The notes beneath the pieces are model-generated. The model had not been told where the DNA came from and searched no databases. It saw only the letters and a list, made by a program, of their open reading frames with translations. From Winogradskyella marina (GTDB lineage: Bacteria; Bacteroidota; Bacteroidia; Flavobacteriales; Flavobacteriaceae): DNA of 64,000 bases. The number at the start of each line of letters is the position of its first letter. Position 1 is the first letter of the stretch. The DNA lies in contig NZ_JADOET010000006.1 of NCBI RefSeq assembly GCF_015645385.1, forward strand, positions 167,336-231,335. Reading direction: 5' to 3'. A program made the position numbers and the translations under genes. Positions 9,210 through 18,588 of this stretch are shown piece after piece.

Positions 9210-10130
9210 ATGAATGAAATAAAAATATTTTCGCCTGCAACTGTGGCAAATGTAGCATGTGGGTTTGATGTTCTAGGCTTTTGTATCGATACTATTGGTG
9301 ATGAGATGGTCATTAGAAAAACAGAAGAAAAAGGTATTAAAATCACTAAAATAGAAGGTTACGATTTACCCTTTGAAGCTGAGAAAAATGTTGCTGGAGT
9401 TTCTGCTTTAGCCATGTATAATGATTTACAACCCAATTGTGGATTTGAAATTGAAATCTACAAAAAGATAAAACCAGGAAGTGGTATAGGAAGTAGTTCT
9501 GCAAGTGCTGCAGGAAGCGTCTATGGAATGAACGAGCTTTTGGGAAGACCATTAGATAAAACCAAGCTCACGTACTTTGCCATGAAAGGCGAAGCGTTGG
9601 CAAGTCAGTGCGAACATGCCGATAATTTAGCTCCTGCAATTTTTGGAGGGTTTACATTGGTTAAAAGCGCGAGTCCATTACAGATTTTAGAGCTACCTAC
9701 TCCATCAGATCTATTTGTGACCTTAATTCATCCACAAATTGAAATTAAAACATCAGAATCTAGAGCGATTTTACCCAAAGAGATTCCACTGAGTAATGCC
9801 ATTGCGCAATGGGCTAATGTTGGTAGTTTGGTTCATGCTTTACATACTTCAGATTACAATTTAATTAAAGAAGCGTTGCATGATGTTGTTATAGAACCCT
9901 ATCGCAAGCAATTGATTCCACATTTTGATGACGTAAAAAATGCGGCATTAAAAGCTGGAGCCTTAGGTTGTGCGATTTCAGGATCTGGACCTTCAATTTT
10001 TATGTTGAGTAAAAGTGAAGATACAGCTCGGAATGTTGAAAAAGCCATTAGAAAAATATATTCAAACACAGATATCGTATTTGAAACTTATGTTTCTAAG
10101 ATTAATGTTGAAGGCATTCGAGCGTTATAA
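9210..10130 (+). CDS. thrB: Homoserine kinase
   Basis: Phosphorylates homoserine with ATP. This is a GHMP-family kinase of 306 residues with the signature loop KIKPGSGIGSSSASAAGS (residues about 85-102) and the C-terminal motif GCAISGSGPSIFML. It lies 73 bases after thrA and 111 before thrC in the same orientation, as in the standard operon. Confidence 0.95.
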   Translation: MNEIKIFSPATVANVACGFDVLGFCIDTIGDEMVIRKTEEKGIKITKIEGYDLPFEAEKNVAGVSALAMYNDLQPNCGFEIEIYKKIKPGSGIGSSSASAAGSVYGMNELLGRPLDKTKLTYFAMKGEALASQCEHADNLAPAIFGGFTLVKSASPLQILELPTPSDLFVTLIHPQIEIKTSESRAILPKEIPLSNAIAQWANVGSLVHALHTSDYNLIKEALHDVVIEPYRKQLIPHFDDVKNAALKAGALGCAISGSGPSIFMLSKSEDTARNVEKAIRKIYSNTDIVFETYVSKINVEGIRAL

Positions 10131-10241
10131 AAGACATTCAGAATACGTCGAACTAAAAGTTATAAAACGAAGCTTCACCGAGAGTTTTCTTTAAATAGTT
10201 AACTTAATTGAAGCGCATACTAATTTAGAACACATTTAAAA

Positions 10242-11531
10242 ATGAATTACTATAGTTTAAACAAAAAAGCACCAAATACAACCTTTGAAGATGCTGTTGT
10301 TAGAGGATTAGCACCAGATAAAGGTTTATATTTTCCTGAATCAATTACGCCTTTAGAAGATTCGTTTTTAGAAAACATTGAGCATAAATCAAACACAGAA
10401 ATTGCGTTTGAAGCCATTAAGCAGTTCATAGTTCCTGAGATTCCAGAGGATGTTCTAAAATCAATTATTGAAGATACTTTAAATTTCGATTTTCCTGTTG
10501 TAGAAATTAACGAAAACATTTCAACATTAGAATTGTTTCATGGACCAACAATGGCGTTTAAAGATGTTGGCGCGCGTTTTATGGCGCGATGTTTAGGGTA
10601 TTTTAACCAAACCAACACTAATGATGTTACTGTTTTAGTTGCCACATCTGGAGATACTGGAGGTGCTGTTGCTAATGGATTTTTAGGAGTAAAAGGTGTT
10701 AATGTCGTAATTCTTTATCCAAGTGGTAAAGTAAGTGATATTCAAGAAAAGCAGTTAACAACCCTCGGTAAAAATATTACAGCATTAGAAGTTAATGGTG
10801 TTTTTGATGATTGCCAAGACATGGTAAAACAAGCATTTACAGATAGAGAGTTAACAGACAAAATGCAATTGACTTCTGCAAACTCTATAAATATAGCGCG
10901 TTGGTTACCACAGCTTTTTTATTTTATGTTTACGTATAAGCAATTAAAATCCAAACATAAAGATATCGCATTTTCAGTACCAAGTGGTAATTTTGGAAAT
11001 ATCTGTGCTGGAATGGTTGCGCAAAAATTAGGTTTACCTGTTAAACATTTTATTGCTGCTAATAATGCTAATGATACGGTTGTAAATTATATGCTATCTC
11101 AAACATATTCACCAAAACCATCTGTACAAACCATTAGTAATGCCATGGATGTTGGTAATCCTAGTAATTTTATTAGAATACAAGAGTTACACGATAATGA
11201 TTTTGATGCTTTAAAATCTAATTTATCTACGTACAGCTATTCAGACGATGATACAAGATCAGCATTGTTAGAGTTACATAACGATTTTAATTATGTAGCA
11301 GATCCACATGGAGCGGTTGGATATTTGGGTGCAAAAGACTATTTAAAATCTAACGATGCACATGTAGTGTTTTTAGAAACTGCACATCCAACAAAATTCT
11401 TAGACATTGTTGAGGACGTTATTAGAGAAAACATTGATTTACCAGCTCAAATTGAAGCTGTAATGGATAAGGAAGGTGAGTCTATTGAAATTGGTACGTA
11501 TGAAGAATTAAAAAGCTTTTTATTGGCATAA
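10242..11531 (+). CDS. thrC: Threonine synthase
   Basis: A PLP-dependent enzyme that converts O-phosphohomoserine to threonine. The Schiff-base lysine lies in GPTMAFKDVGARFMARCL, the phosphate-binding loop in ATSGDTGGAVANGF, and further family sequence in FSVPSGNFGNICAG. At 429 residues it is the short bacterial (E. coli-like) form. It is the last gene of the thr operon. The next small gene starts 34 bases downstream and may be read through. Confidence 0.95.
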   Translation: MNYYSLNKKAPNTTFEDAVVRGLAPDKGLYFPESITPLEDSFLENIEHKSNTEIAFEAIKQFIVPEIPEDVLKSIIEDTLNFDFPVVEINENISTLELFHGPTMAFKDVGARFMARCLGYFNQTNTNDVTVLVATSGDTGGAVANGFLGVKGVNVVILYPSGKVSDIQEKQLTTLGKNITALEVNGVFDDCQDMVKQAFTDRELTDKMQLTSANSINIARWLPQLFYFMFTYKQLKSKHKDIAFSVPSGNFGNICAGMVAQKLGLPVKHFIAANNANDTVVNYMLSQTYSPKPSVQTISNAMDVGNPSNFIRIQELHDNDFDALKSNLSTYSYSDDDTRSALLELHNDFNYVADPHGAVGYLGAKDYLKSNDAHVVFLETAHPTKFLDIVEDVIRENIDLPAQIEAVMDKEGESIEIGTYEELKSFLLA

Positions 11532-11565
11532 TTATTCTTTCTTTAGAAATGCTTATGTAAAAAAT

Positions 11566-11916
11566 ATGCCTAAAACCCTATACACCATATATGTCATAGA
11601 ACTTTCTAAACGTGTGTATACGGAAAACACAAAGTTCAGAAATGCAAATCCTCAGTTTAATGGCGTTTTAGAATGTTTGTACGTTGGCATGACGAGCAAA
11701 ACACCCAAAGAACGCTTTCTTCAGCATAAAACAGGCTATCGGAATAAAAAAGGACACAAACTATCTTCAAATATTGTTGAGAAATATGGCACGTATTTGC
11801 GACCGAGTTTATACAACCATATCGATCCCTTTTTTACTAGAGCTGAAGCCATAAAAGCCGAAGAACAAATTGCGTTAGAATTACGTCGCGAAGGTTATGC
11901 GGTTTGGTTTAATTGA
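11566..11916 (+). CDS. Small GIY-YIG-like nuclease-domain protein
   Basis: A protein of 116 residues with the strand pair LYTIYVIEL and CLYVGMTSKTPKERFLQHKTG. This matches the GIY-YIG core, in which the second strand reads LYVGxT followed by an Arg- and His-containing helix. Only this domain is present, as in the UvrC-like single-domain proteins of unknown role. The 34-base gap behind thrC suggests partial co-transcription, and a terminator follows. Nuclease activity is inferred from fold only. Confidence 0.65.
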   Translation: MPKTLYTIYVIELSKRVYTENTKFRNANPQFNGVLECLYVGMTSKTPKERFLQHKTGYRNKKGHKLSSNIVEKYGTYLRPSLYNHIDPFFTRAEAIKAEEQIALELRREGYAVWFN

Positions 11917-11938
11917 ACTAATTTAAAAGTAATCACAA

Positions 11939-11972
11939 AAAAACAGTACCTATAATTAGATACTGTTTTTTA
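11939..11972 (+). terminator. Terminator after the thr operon and GIY-YIG gene
   Basis: Stem AAAAACAGTA / TACTGTTTTT (11939-11948 and 11961-11970), with an inner CTA/TAG pairing and T/A runs on both sides. Confidence 0.8.
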
Positions 11973-12029
11973 AAATTTTATAGAAAACACCTAAACTGAA
12001 TCTTCTATTTATAAAATAAAGCGAACTTA

Positions 12030-13502
12030 TTATCTAGAATAATTAGGCGCTTCCTTAGTAATAGTGACATCATGAGGATGACTTTCATTGATACCAGAAC
12101 TTGTAATTTTCACAAAGCGTCCGTTTTCTTTTAAGGCTTCAATATCTTTTGCACCACAATAGCCCATTCCTGCTCTAAGGCCACCAATAAATTGATGAAT
12201 ACTTTCTACCAATTCACCTTTATATGGCACACGACCAACAATACCTTCTGGTACTAATTTTTTAATATCGTCTTCAACATCTTGGAAATAACGATCTTTA
12301 CTACCTTTTTTCATGGCTTCAACCGATCCCATGCCGCGATAAGATTTAAACTTTCGACCTTCGTAAATAATCGTTTCACCTGGACTTTCTTTTGTTCCTG
12401 CTAAAAGCGATCCTAACATTACTGTATCTGCACCAGCAGCAATAGCTTTAGGAATATCTCCTGTATATCTAATGCCACCATCTGCAATCACTGGCACACC
12501 TGTGCCTTTAATCGCTGCTGAAACTTCTAGAACTGCAGAAAACTGAGGAAAACCTACACCTGCCACTACTCTAGTTGTACAAATTGAACCTGGTCCAATA
12601 CCCACTTTTACGGCATCTGCTCCGGCTTCTACTAAATATTTTGCTGCTTCACCTGTCGCAATGTTTCCAACGATAACTTCAAGTTGAGGAAACAGTTTTT
12701 TAATTTCTTTTAAAACAGCAACAACACCTTTTGTGTGCCCGTGAGCTGTATCAATTATTACGGCATCAACACCTGCATTTACTAATGCCGAAGCACGTTC
12801 TACGGCATCACCTGTAACACCAATGGCCGCAGCGACACGCAATCTTCCATAGGTATCTTTATTAGCATTTGGTTTCTGTGTTACTTTTGTAATATCTCTA
12901 AATGTAATCAGTCCTTTTAGGATGTAATTATCATCTACAATTAATAATTTTTCAATTTTATTCTGTTGAAGAATTTGTTCGGCATCTTTTAATGAGGTTC
13001 CTACAGCAGCAGTCACTAAACGCTCCTTGGTCATTACATCCACAATAGGTTTTTTACCATCGTGTTCAAAACGTAAATCTCTATTGGTTACAATGCCTTT
13101 TAAGGTTCCATTATCACCAACAATAGGAATACCACCAATACTGTGTTCTGCCATATTTGATTTTGCATCAAAAACCGTAGCAGTTAAGGGTAAGGTTACC
13201 GGATCGATAATCATGCCGCTTTCAGCACGTTTTACACGTCTCACCTTATCGGCTTGTTGCTCTATGGTCATGTTTTTATGCAATACACCAATACCACCTT
13301 CTTGTGCCATAGCAATTGCCATTTTACTTTCGGTAACCGTATCCATTGCTGCAGAAATCACAGGAATGTTAATCGTAATGTTTCGTGTAAATTTGGTTTG
13401 AATATTAACTTCGCGAGGAAGAATTTCAGAAAATGCTGGAACTAAGAGTACGTCATCATAAGTGAGACCTTCTCCAACAATTTTAGTTTCGTGTGCTGTC
13501 AT
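12030..13502 (-). CDS. guaB: Inosine-5'-monophosphate dehydrogenase
   Basis: Oxidises IMP to XMP with NAD+, the committed step of GMP synthesis. The catalytic loop [17 protein letters not shown] places the nucleophile at Cys308. The N-terminal barrel segment [20 protein letters not shown] and two CBS domains (residues about 100-210) are intact. The flap-region Arg-Tyr (KDRYFQD) is present. At 490 residues it is normal. A CAAAGATA -7 element on the minus strand lies 24-31 bases upstream. Confidence 0.96.
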   Translation of the reverse strand: MTAHETKIVGEGLTYDDVLLVPAFSEILPREVNIQTKFTRNITINIPVISAAMDTVTESKMAIAMAQEGGIGVLHKNMTIEQQADKVRRVKRAESGMIIDPVTLPLTATVFDAKSNMAEHSIGGIPIVGDNGTLKGIVTNRDLRFEHDGKKPIVDVMTKERLVTAAVGTSLKDAEQILQQNKIEKLLIVDDNYILKGLITFRDITKVTQKPNANKDTYGRLRVAAAIGVTGDAVERASALVNAGVDAVIIDTAHGHTKGVVAVLKEIKKLFPQLEVIVGNIATGEAAKYLVEAGADAVKVGIGPGSICTTRVVAGVGFPQFSAVLEVSAAIKGTGVPVIADGGIRYTGDIPKAIAAGADTVMLGSLLAGTKESPGETIIYEGRKFKSYRGMGSVEAMKKGSKDRYFQDVEDDIKKLVPEGIVGRVPYKGELVESIHQFIGGLRAGMGYCGAKDIEALKENGRFVKITSSGINESHPHDVTITKEAPNYSR

Positions 13503-13525
13503 GGCAATTAAGATTTAATTGCGTG

Positions 13526-13533
13526 CAAAGATA
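13526..13533 (-). promoter_or_regulatory. Candidate -7 element of guaB
   Basis: Minus-strand TATCTTTG, an exact TAnnTTTG match located 24 bases before the guaB ATG. Confidence 0.5.
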
Positions 13534-13558
13534 AGCTAATATTTACAATCTAGTGTTA

Positions 13559-15985
13559 CTAAAACGTAACTTCTAATGTTGTAAACCAATTACGAGGAGC
13601 AGATGGTATGATACCAGGTCCAGGATAACCTGTAGCACGTCGTGTAAAGTAAGCATTATCTAATACATTATTGACACCCGTTTCTAATTTAAACCTTTTA
13701 TAGCGATAAGATATTGAGAGGTCTAAAATGTCATATTCAGGAATTTCACCAATGACGCCACTTAAATTGGATGCAACAGAATTAGTAGCGTCCGTAAATT
13801 GTCTTCCTAAATACGTGTATTGCATATTCGCCATAAGATTTTTATAGCCGAATTTTAAGCCTGTTTTTAAATTTAAATCTGGCACAAATTCTACCTTGTT
13901 ACTTTTAATTCCGGGTTGTTCAGAGTTGGTATATTCTGAAGAAATAAAAGAGGTATTAATATAATAATTAAAACTGAAATCGGTATTCAGTTTTAAGATT
14001 TTCTTCAAGTTAAAATCAAATAAAGATTCTACACCATACATCACCGCGTCACCAATATTACCACGTTCACTAACAACACTTCCGTCCTCCTGTTCTTTTT
14101 GAACAAAACCTATTCGATTATTGTATAATAAGGCGAAGGCACCAACATCATAGGATACGATATTATTATAATTTCCCCTTAAACCAAAATCTAACGTAAA
14201 CCCATCTTCATCCGTAATGTCAGGATTAATGGCAAAAGCAGGGTTTACAATATTTATATCTGAAAAGGTTACAGAACGATAGTTTTGTGAAATATTAGCG
14301 TAAGCTTCTAAATTTGTGGTAGGTTTATAACTTAAACCTAAGCCTAATAACACAAAATTGCGTTCAAAATCACGATTATCTTCTACAGTGTCTTCAAAAA
14401 TAACATTACCTGCCGCATCTGTATTTATGCGTTTATACGCCCCTTCACTTTGTGTTTTTATATACTCGAATCTAAACCCTGGCGTCACAGAAAATTTATC
14501 ATTCAGATAGAAGATATTTTCACCAAAGACTGCAACATTTAGATTTGGAAAATCAAAATCGGATTGATCTGAATAGTTCGGAAATTCGTCGGTTCTGATA
14601 TTAAAATCGGGACCTATTCCATCGGAACCTGGCCCTTGTTGTTGACTGTTATTAGCCTTGTAAAATTTAGAACCGATTAAAAAGGTGGCCTCTTTATTAA
14701 ATATGTGATACTTGCTTAATAATCGTGCTTCAAAACCATAATTATTGAAATCACCTTTTATTAAATCGCGCTCTGTATTAGGATCTACCTGATCGACACG
14801 ATTGGTTCTAAAGCCTAATGCATTTCTTGAAGCATTCAACCCGAAAAAATTAAATGTAAAATTAGTAGCTTCTGAAAATTGATGGGCTAATTTAAAATTG
14901 TAGAGTAACCAATCTACTTCAAACCAATTTCGAGCTCTATTACTTTGGTAAGGATCTTCATTAAACATGGTATCGGTTAAACCACCGGCTTGTTGTGCTA
15001 AATAATCTAAATATGTAAGTTCGGCAGTAACAGACGTATTTTTATTAAATTGATAACCAATATGAGCGTATATGTTTTTAGATTCGAACTCTGAATTCGG
15101 CCTAAAACCATCGCCTTTTTTATAATTGAAAAAGGTATAATAACTCCATTTATTGCTCGTCCCACTAAGGCTGGTAAAATTAGTGTACAAGCCAAAACTT
15201 CCTAAAGTATTCCTAGTAATGACTTCTAATGGTTTGTTAGGATTTGGTTCTTTCATTACAAAATTAATGAGTCCTCCAAACTGCGTTCCATATTGTAAAG
15301 ATGCCGCTCCACGGATAACTTGTATTTGTTTTAATCCTTCTGAAGCTGGGGAATAATAACTTTCAGGATATCCTAGGACGTCTGCGCTAATATCGTAACC
15401 ATTTTGCCTCGTATTAAAATTTGCGGTTCTATTAGGGTCTAAACCTCTACCACCGATATTGAGTTGTAGTCCGGCATCATCATTCTGATAAATATTTAAA
15501 CCTGCGACTTGGCTGTAAAGTTGCCTCGCATTATTTGTGGCCAAATTGGCCATAGATTCTTCGACTAAAACCACCTCTGTTTTCTTTCCGGCATAAATTG
15601 CAGTTTCTTCAACATCCTTTAATCTACTTAAATTAAAAACCTTAGATCTTCGCGCTGTAATTTCAACGACCGTTAAGGCTTCGCCAATGGTCTCTAATTG
15701 CTGGTTTAAAACAACATCATTTTCAACGGTGATTGTAATTTCTAGTATTTTAAATTCATAAGAAAAATACACCAAATTCAAGGTTTGCTTTTGGGTTGTA
15801 AATTCATAATAGCCATTGGCATCGGACTTGGCCAATAAACCAGAAACTTTATCATAAACCTCCACATTTTTCACCGGTTCTTGGGTTTCCCGATTGGTAA
15901 TAATACCAGATACCTTTTGTTGTGCATGGAGTGCAAATGCAAACAAAACAATTATTATAAATGTACTAAAGTCCTTTAATGTCAT
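13559..15985 (-). CDS. FecA-like TonB-dependent outer-membrane receptor
   Basis: An importer for an iron chelate. The frame is open to 16018, but the Met at 15985 (MTLKDFSTFIIIVLFAFALHAQ) begins a proper signal peptide and is preferred. A carboxypeptidase-like regulatory domain follows (KVSGIITNRETQEPVKNVEVY), then the plug (IQVIRGAASLQYGTQFGGLINF) and a 22-strand barrel ending with the C-terminal aromatic TLEVTF. The plug and barrel read as the ferric dicitrate (FecA) branch. It is the last gene of the minus-strand iron operon and overlaps the HTTM gene by about 20 bases. Confidence 0.88.
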   Translation of the reverse strand: MTLKDFSTFIIIVLFAFALHAQQKVSGIITNRETQEPVKNVEVYDKVSGLLAKSDANGYYEFTTQKQTLNLVYFSYEFKILEITITVENDVVLNQQLETIGEALTVVEITARRSKVFNLSRLKDVEETAIYAGKKTEVVLVEESMANLATNNARQLYSQVAGLNIYQNDDAGLQLNIGGRGLDPNRTANFNTRQNGYDISADVLGYPESYYSPASEGLKQIQVIRGAASLQYGTQFGGLINFVMKEPNPNKPLEVITRNTLGSFGLYTNFTSLSGTSNKWSYYTFFNYKKGDGFRPNSEFESKNIYAHIGYQFNKNTSVTAELTYLDYLAQQAGGLTDTMFNEDPYQSNRARNWFEVDWLLYNFKLAHQFSEATNFTFNFFGLNASRNALGFRTNRVDQVDPNTERDLIKGDFNNYGFEARLLSKYHIFNKEATFLIGSKFYKANNSQQQGPGSDGIGPDFNIRTDEFPNYSDQSDFDFPNLNVAVFGENIFYLNDKFSVTPGFRFEYIKTQSEGAYKRINTDAAGNVIFEDTVEDNRDFERNFVLLGLGLSYKPTTNLEAYANISQNYRSVTFSDINIVNPAFAINPDITDEDGFTLDFGLRGNYNNIVSYDVGAFALLYNNRIGFVQKEQEDGSVVSERGNIGDAVMYGVESLFDFNLKKILKLNTDFSFNYYINTSFISSEYTNSEQPGIKSNKVEFVPDLNLKTGLKFGYKNLMANMQYTYLGRQFTDATNSVASNLSGVIGEIPEYDILDLSISYRYKRFKLETGVNNVLDNAYFTRRATGYPGPGIIPSAPRNWFTTLEVTF

Positions 15986-17330
15986 CTTTAAATGGTAAAA
16001 TCCAATTTTTGGGTTCAAATGATTCTGTTTGTTTTAGCAAATCCACTTTGGGGTCAATGTAGCGTTCACTAGAGCGACCGTTTAGAGCCACAAAACTATC
16101 GACGTAAATTTCAATATTTTTATGCCCTTGTGATGCAAAATGCTGTTCTAAATATTTGGCATACTCTAGAATAAAATCGGGCTGTGTGCTCATTTGTTTC
16201 TCTTGAAACGGTGTTAAAAAATCTGAATTATCTACAGAAAATGAATGTCCAGATACGGGATCAACCACTTTAAATTCTGTATAACCTGCTTTTTCCATTA
16301 ACATGACACGCCAAGAAAAACGATAGCCTTCTTCGGTCCAAAATAATTCGTTAGGATACAACAAATAACGAAACGGCAAAAGTAATTGAATCGTAAAAAA
16401 TAAACCTAAGATTGGCAAAATTATCTTTTGATTTTGAAATTTATAATTCGAAATTTCAATAGTAGCGACTTTTAGCTTTAAAACGCTGAATAATTTTCGA
16501 AATCCATTTAAAATACGCTCATGTACATCGGCATCGAAAAAAATTAGAGTTGCTACAATCATGACATAAGGAAACATTCCAATAGGAAACAACACTCTTG
16601 TAAAGACATGGAAAAACACAATTAATGCAAAAGCAAAACCCCGTGTGCGCTTATAAAGCATAAAAAAAGGAATGCTTAGATCATATAACATTCCAGACCA
16701 ACTCATGGCCATATGAAACCATTCTTGTTGCATCACATTTTCGCCAATAAAAGGTAAATCATATTTGGAAGGCAACCATATTTTTAAAGGCATGGTTTTA
16801 CATAACCAATCACTATTTATTTTGGCCAAACCGGCATAGACATAAACGATTCCTAATAACAGTTTTATGCTATTAATAGTCCATTTCGGAATTTGACGGT
16901 ATTCCTTTTTTCTAATTATAGCGTCTAAAGAGAAGTACGCATTGGCGGGTAAAAAACACATTAAAAAACTCAATATACTTATAAAATAGTAATGATTGAG
17001 GTATGTAGTTTTATCCATAAATTCGATATAGGTAAAACTTATAAAGAACGTGATAATGGCGATGCGATATTTTAATCCTAAGGCCACAAAGACTGCAGAT
17101 AAACCGCATATTACAAATAGAAGATATGTATAATTACCGATAGGTTTTACCCATTCAAAACCATAATACGAAAAGTGAAATTGAGGTTCTAAGTACAGTT
17201 TTTCAATCCAACCATAAGACCAAAACCTAATAATGCTTGCTAACATCATGAGACCAAAACCTATTCTGAACACAGCCAACGGCGCAGGATGGGTTTGTTT
17301 ATTGAAATATGATGTAAGTTTAATTAGCAT
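15966..17330 (-). CDS. HTTM domain membrane protein
   Basis: A 454-residue polytopic membrane protein with about eight helices, of the HTTM family related to vitamin K-dependent gamma-carboxylase. The N-terminal segment PLAVFRIGFGLMMLASIIRFWSYGW and DKTTYLNHYYFISILSFLMCFLPA match the conserved first helices. A soluble C-terminal region (from about 330) contains WRVMLMEKAGYTEF and DPKVDLLKQT. In Bacteroidota the family sits next to imelysin and FecA genes, as here, so a role in iron handling is likely but unproved. Its ATG is only 6 bases after a perfect terminator-like hairpin. Confidence 0.85.
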   Translation of the reverse strand: MLIKLTSYFNKQTHPAPLAVFRIGFGLMMLASIIRFWSYGWIEKLYLEPQFHFSYYGFEWVKPIGNYTYLLFVICGLSAVFVALGLKYRIAIITFFISFTYIEFMDKTTYLNHYYFISILSFLMCFLPANAYFSLDAIIRKKEYRQIPKWTINSIKLLLGIVYVYAGLAKINSDWLCKTMPLKIWLPSKYDLPFIGENVMQQEWFHMAMSWSGMLYDLSIPFFMLYKRTRGFAFALIVFFHVFTRVLFPIGMFPYVMIVATLIFFDADVHERILNGFRKLFSVLKLKVATIEISNYKFQNQKIILPILGLFFTIQLLLPFRYLLYPNELFWTEEGYRFSWRVMLMEKAGYTEFKVVDPVSGHSFSVDNSDFLTPFQEKQMSTQPDFILEYAKYLEQHFASQGHKNIEIYVDSFVALNGRSSERYIDPKVDLLKQTESFEPKNWILPFKDDIKGL

Positions 17331-17335
17331 AATGC

Positions 17336-17370
17336 AAAAAAAGGATTCTTATTGAATAAGAATCCTTTTT
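17336..17370 (-). terminator. Perfect terminator-like hairpin inside the iron operon
   Basis: A 14-bp stem AAAAAGGATTCTTA / TAAGAATCCTTTTT with a 5-base loop, followed on the minus strand by T7. It lies between the imelysin stop (17389) and the HTTM start (17330) and leaves no space for a promoter after it. Confidence 0.8.
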
Positions 17371-17388
17371 GAATTTAATTTTTTAATT

Positions 17389-18501
17389 CTAGTCACCATC
17401 AGCATCAACATAATCGACACTAACATTTAAGGCTTGTAACATATCAACCTTTAGTAAAACCACAGCCATTTGCAAAGCATCATAAGCTTCGGTCATTTTA
17501 GTGTTATCCATGGCAATCTGGTCCGCAAAACTATCATCTAAGGTATTAATTTTAGATTGTGCGGTATCAAACTGATTATTTATAAGTACACTTAAATCTT
17601 CCCCATTTTTTATGGTATTTAGGTAGTCTAAATAAGAGGACAAACTTTCTCCTGTGGTAGTGCTGTTATAATGTTTTCCATTAAAAAAATCTTTCACAGC
17701 GGTTAATGCTTCTGTTGCTAGCGTTTTTGAAATATCACTTCTATAATAAGCTTCTACTTTATCTGGCAACGGCGTTGTAGAGAAATTACCGGCAGGAATC
17801 CCAATTTTATTGGCTCTTAATCCTTTTTCGTAATAAAACATAAAATCGTTAATCAGTTTATTAATAGATCCTGTAGCCGTATTATTGGCATTATCGATAA
17901 ACGTCTGACTGTAGGTTGCCCAACTTTGCGTGACATCTTGCGTTAGCGATTCCATTTGATTTACTAAATCTGAAACATAAGCCAAATATTTAGCCGCATC
18001 TGCATTTGATGTATAATAGCTTAATATATCCATATCGTTATCCGCCAAGCCATATAACATATAGTCTAAAGCAGGAAAACCAACCGCGTCATTATTATTA
18101 ACATTAGCTAAATCATAATTCTGAGATTGAATATTATTTTGAATATCTGTAATATTTGTGGGATAGATATTCATCTGGTACCCAAAATTAATCTCTTCGG
18201 CTCTACCGATATTAAACATTTCAGCAGATTGCCATATTTTATAGGCATTAAACCAAGCCGTCCTGAATGAATCTAGATTGGCTTGAGTAGGTGCATTTAC
18301 AAAACTATCTTTTTCAGTTACCATATTGGTCACTGCGATATTTAAATCTTCATAAACCGGAACAATAATATTATCCGCCCAATTGGTTAACATCGCAGTT
18401 CTGTCAAAATTATCGGTTACACCTCCTGAACTCTCATCGGAAGAGCTACATGCCACGGCTAGTGCAGTGATTGTTAAGATTAAAAAAGCTTTCTTTAACA
18501 T
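17389..18501 (-). CDS. Imelysin-family (peptidase M75-like) lipoprotein
   Basis: A periplasmic or outer-membrane lipoprotein with lipobox LAVAC (Cys18) and an SSSDESSGG linker. The mature protein has the helical imelysin fold, with the first repeat around FRTAWFNAYKIWQSAEMFNIG. The GxHxxE motif of classic imelysins is replaced by GFPALD at 141-146, so the His is Pro and the Glu is Asp. This argues for binding or transport rather than proteolysis. IrpA-like members are iron-regulated, which fits the neighbours. The gap to DUF4856 upstream is 87 bases and contains a hairpin. Confidence 0.87.
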   Translation of the reverse strand: MLKKAFLILTITALAVACSSSDESSGGVTDNFDRTAMLTNWADNIIVPVYEDLNIAVTNMVTEKDSFVNAPTQANLDSFRTAWFNAYKIWQSAEMFNIGRAEEINFGYQMNIYPTNITDIQNNIQSQNYDLANVNNNDAVGFPALDYMLYGLADNDMDILSYYTSNADAAKYLAYVSDLVNQMESLTQDVTQSWATYSQTFIDNANNTATGSINKLINDFMFYYEKGLRANKIGIPAGNFSTTPLPDKVEAYYRSDISKTLATEALTAVKDFFNGKHYNSTTTGESLSSYLDYLNTIKNGEDLSVLINNQFDTAQSKINTLDDSFADQIAMDNTKMTEAYDALQMAVVLLKVDMLQALNVSVDYVDADGD

Positions 18502-18532
18502 AGTTATTATTTTTTAAATTGTAAAAACAACG

Positions 18533-18568
18533 AAGTATAAACGTCCTAATGAAAGACGGTTTATACTT
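18533..18568 (-). promoter_or_regulatory. Intercistronic hairpin between DUF4856 and imelysin genes
   Basis: Arms AAGTATAAACGTC and GACGGTTTATACTT pair with a single bulge. It may stabilise or process the operon mRNA. A T-rich stretch follows on the minus strand, so partial termination is also possible. Confidence 0.5.
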
Positions 18569-18588
18569 TGAGGTTTTTGGCGTATTTC

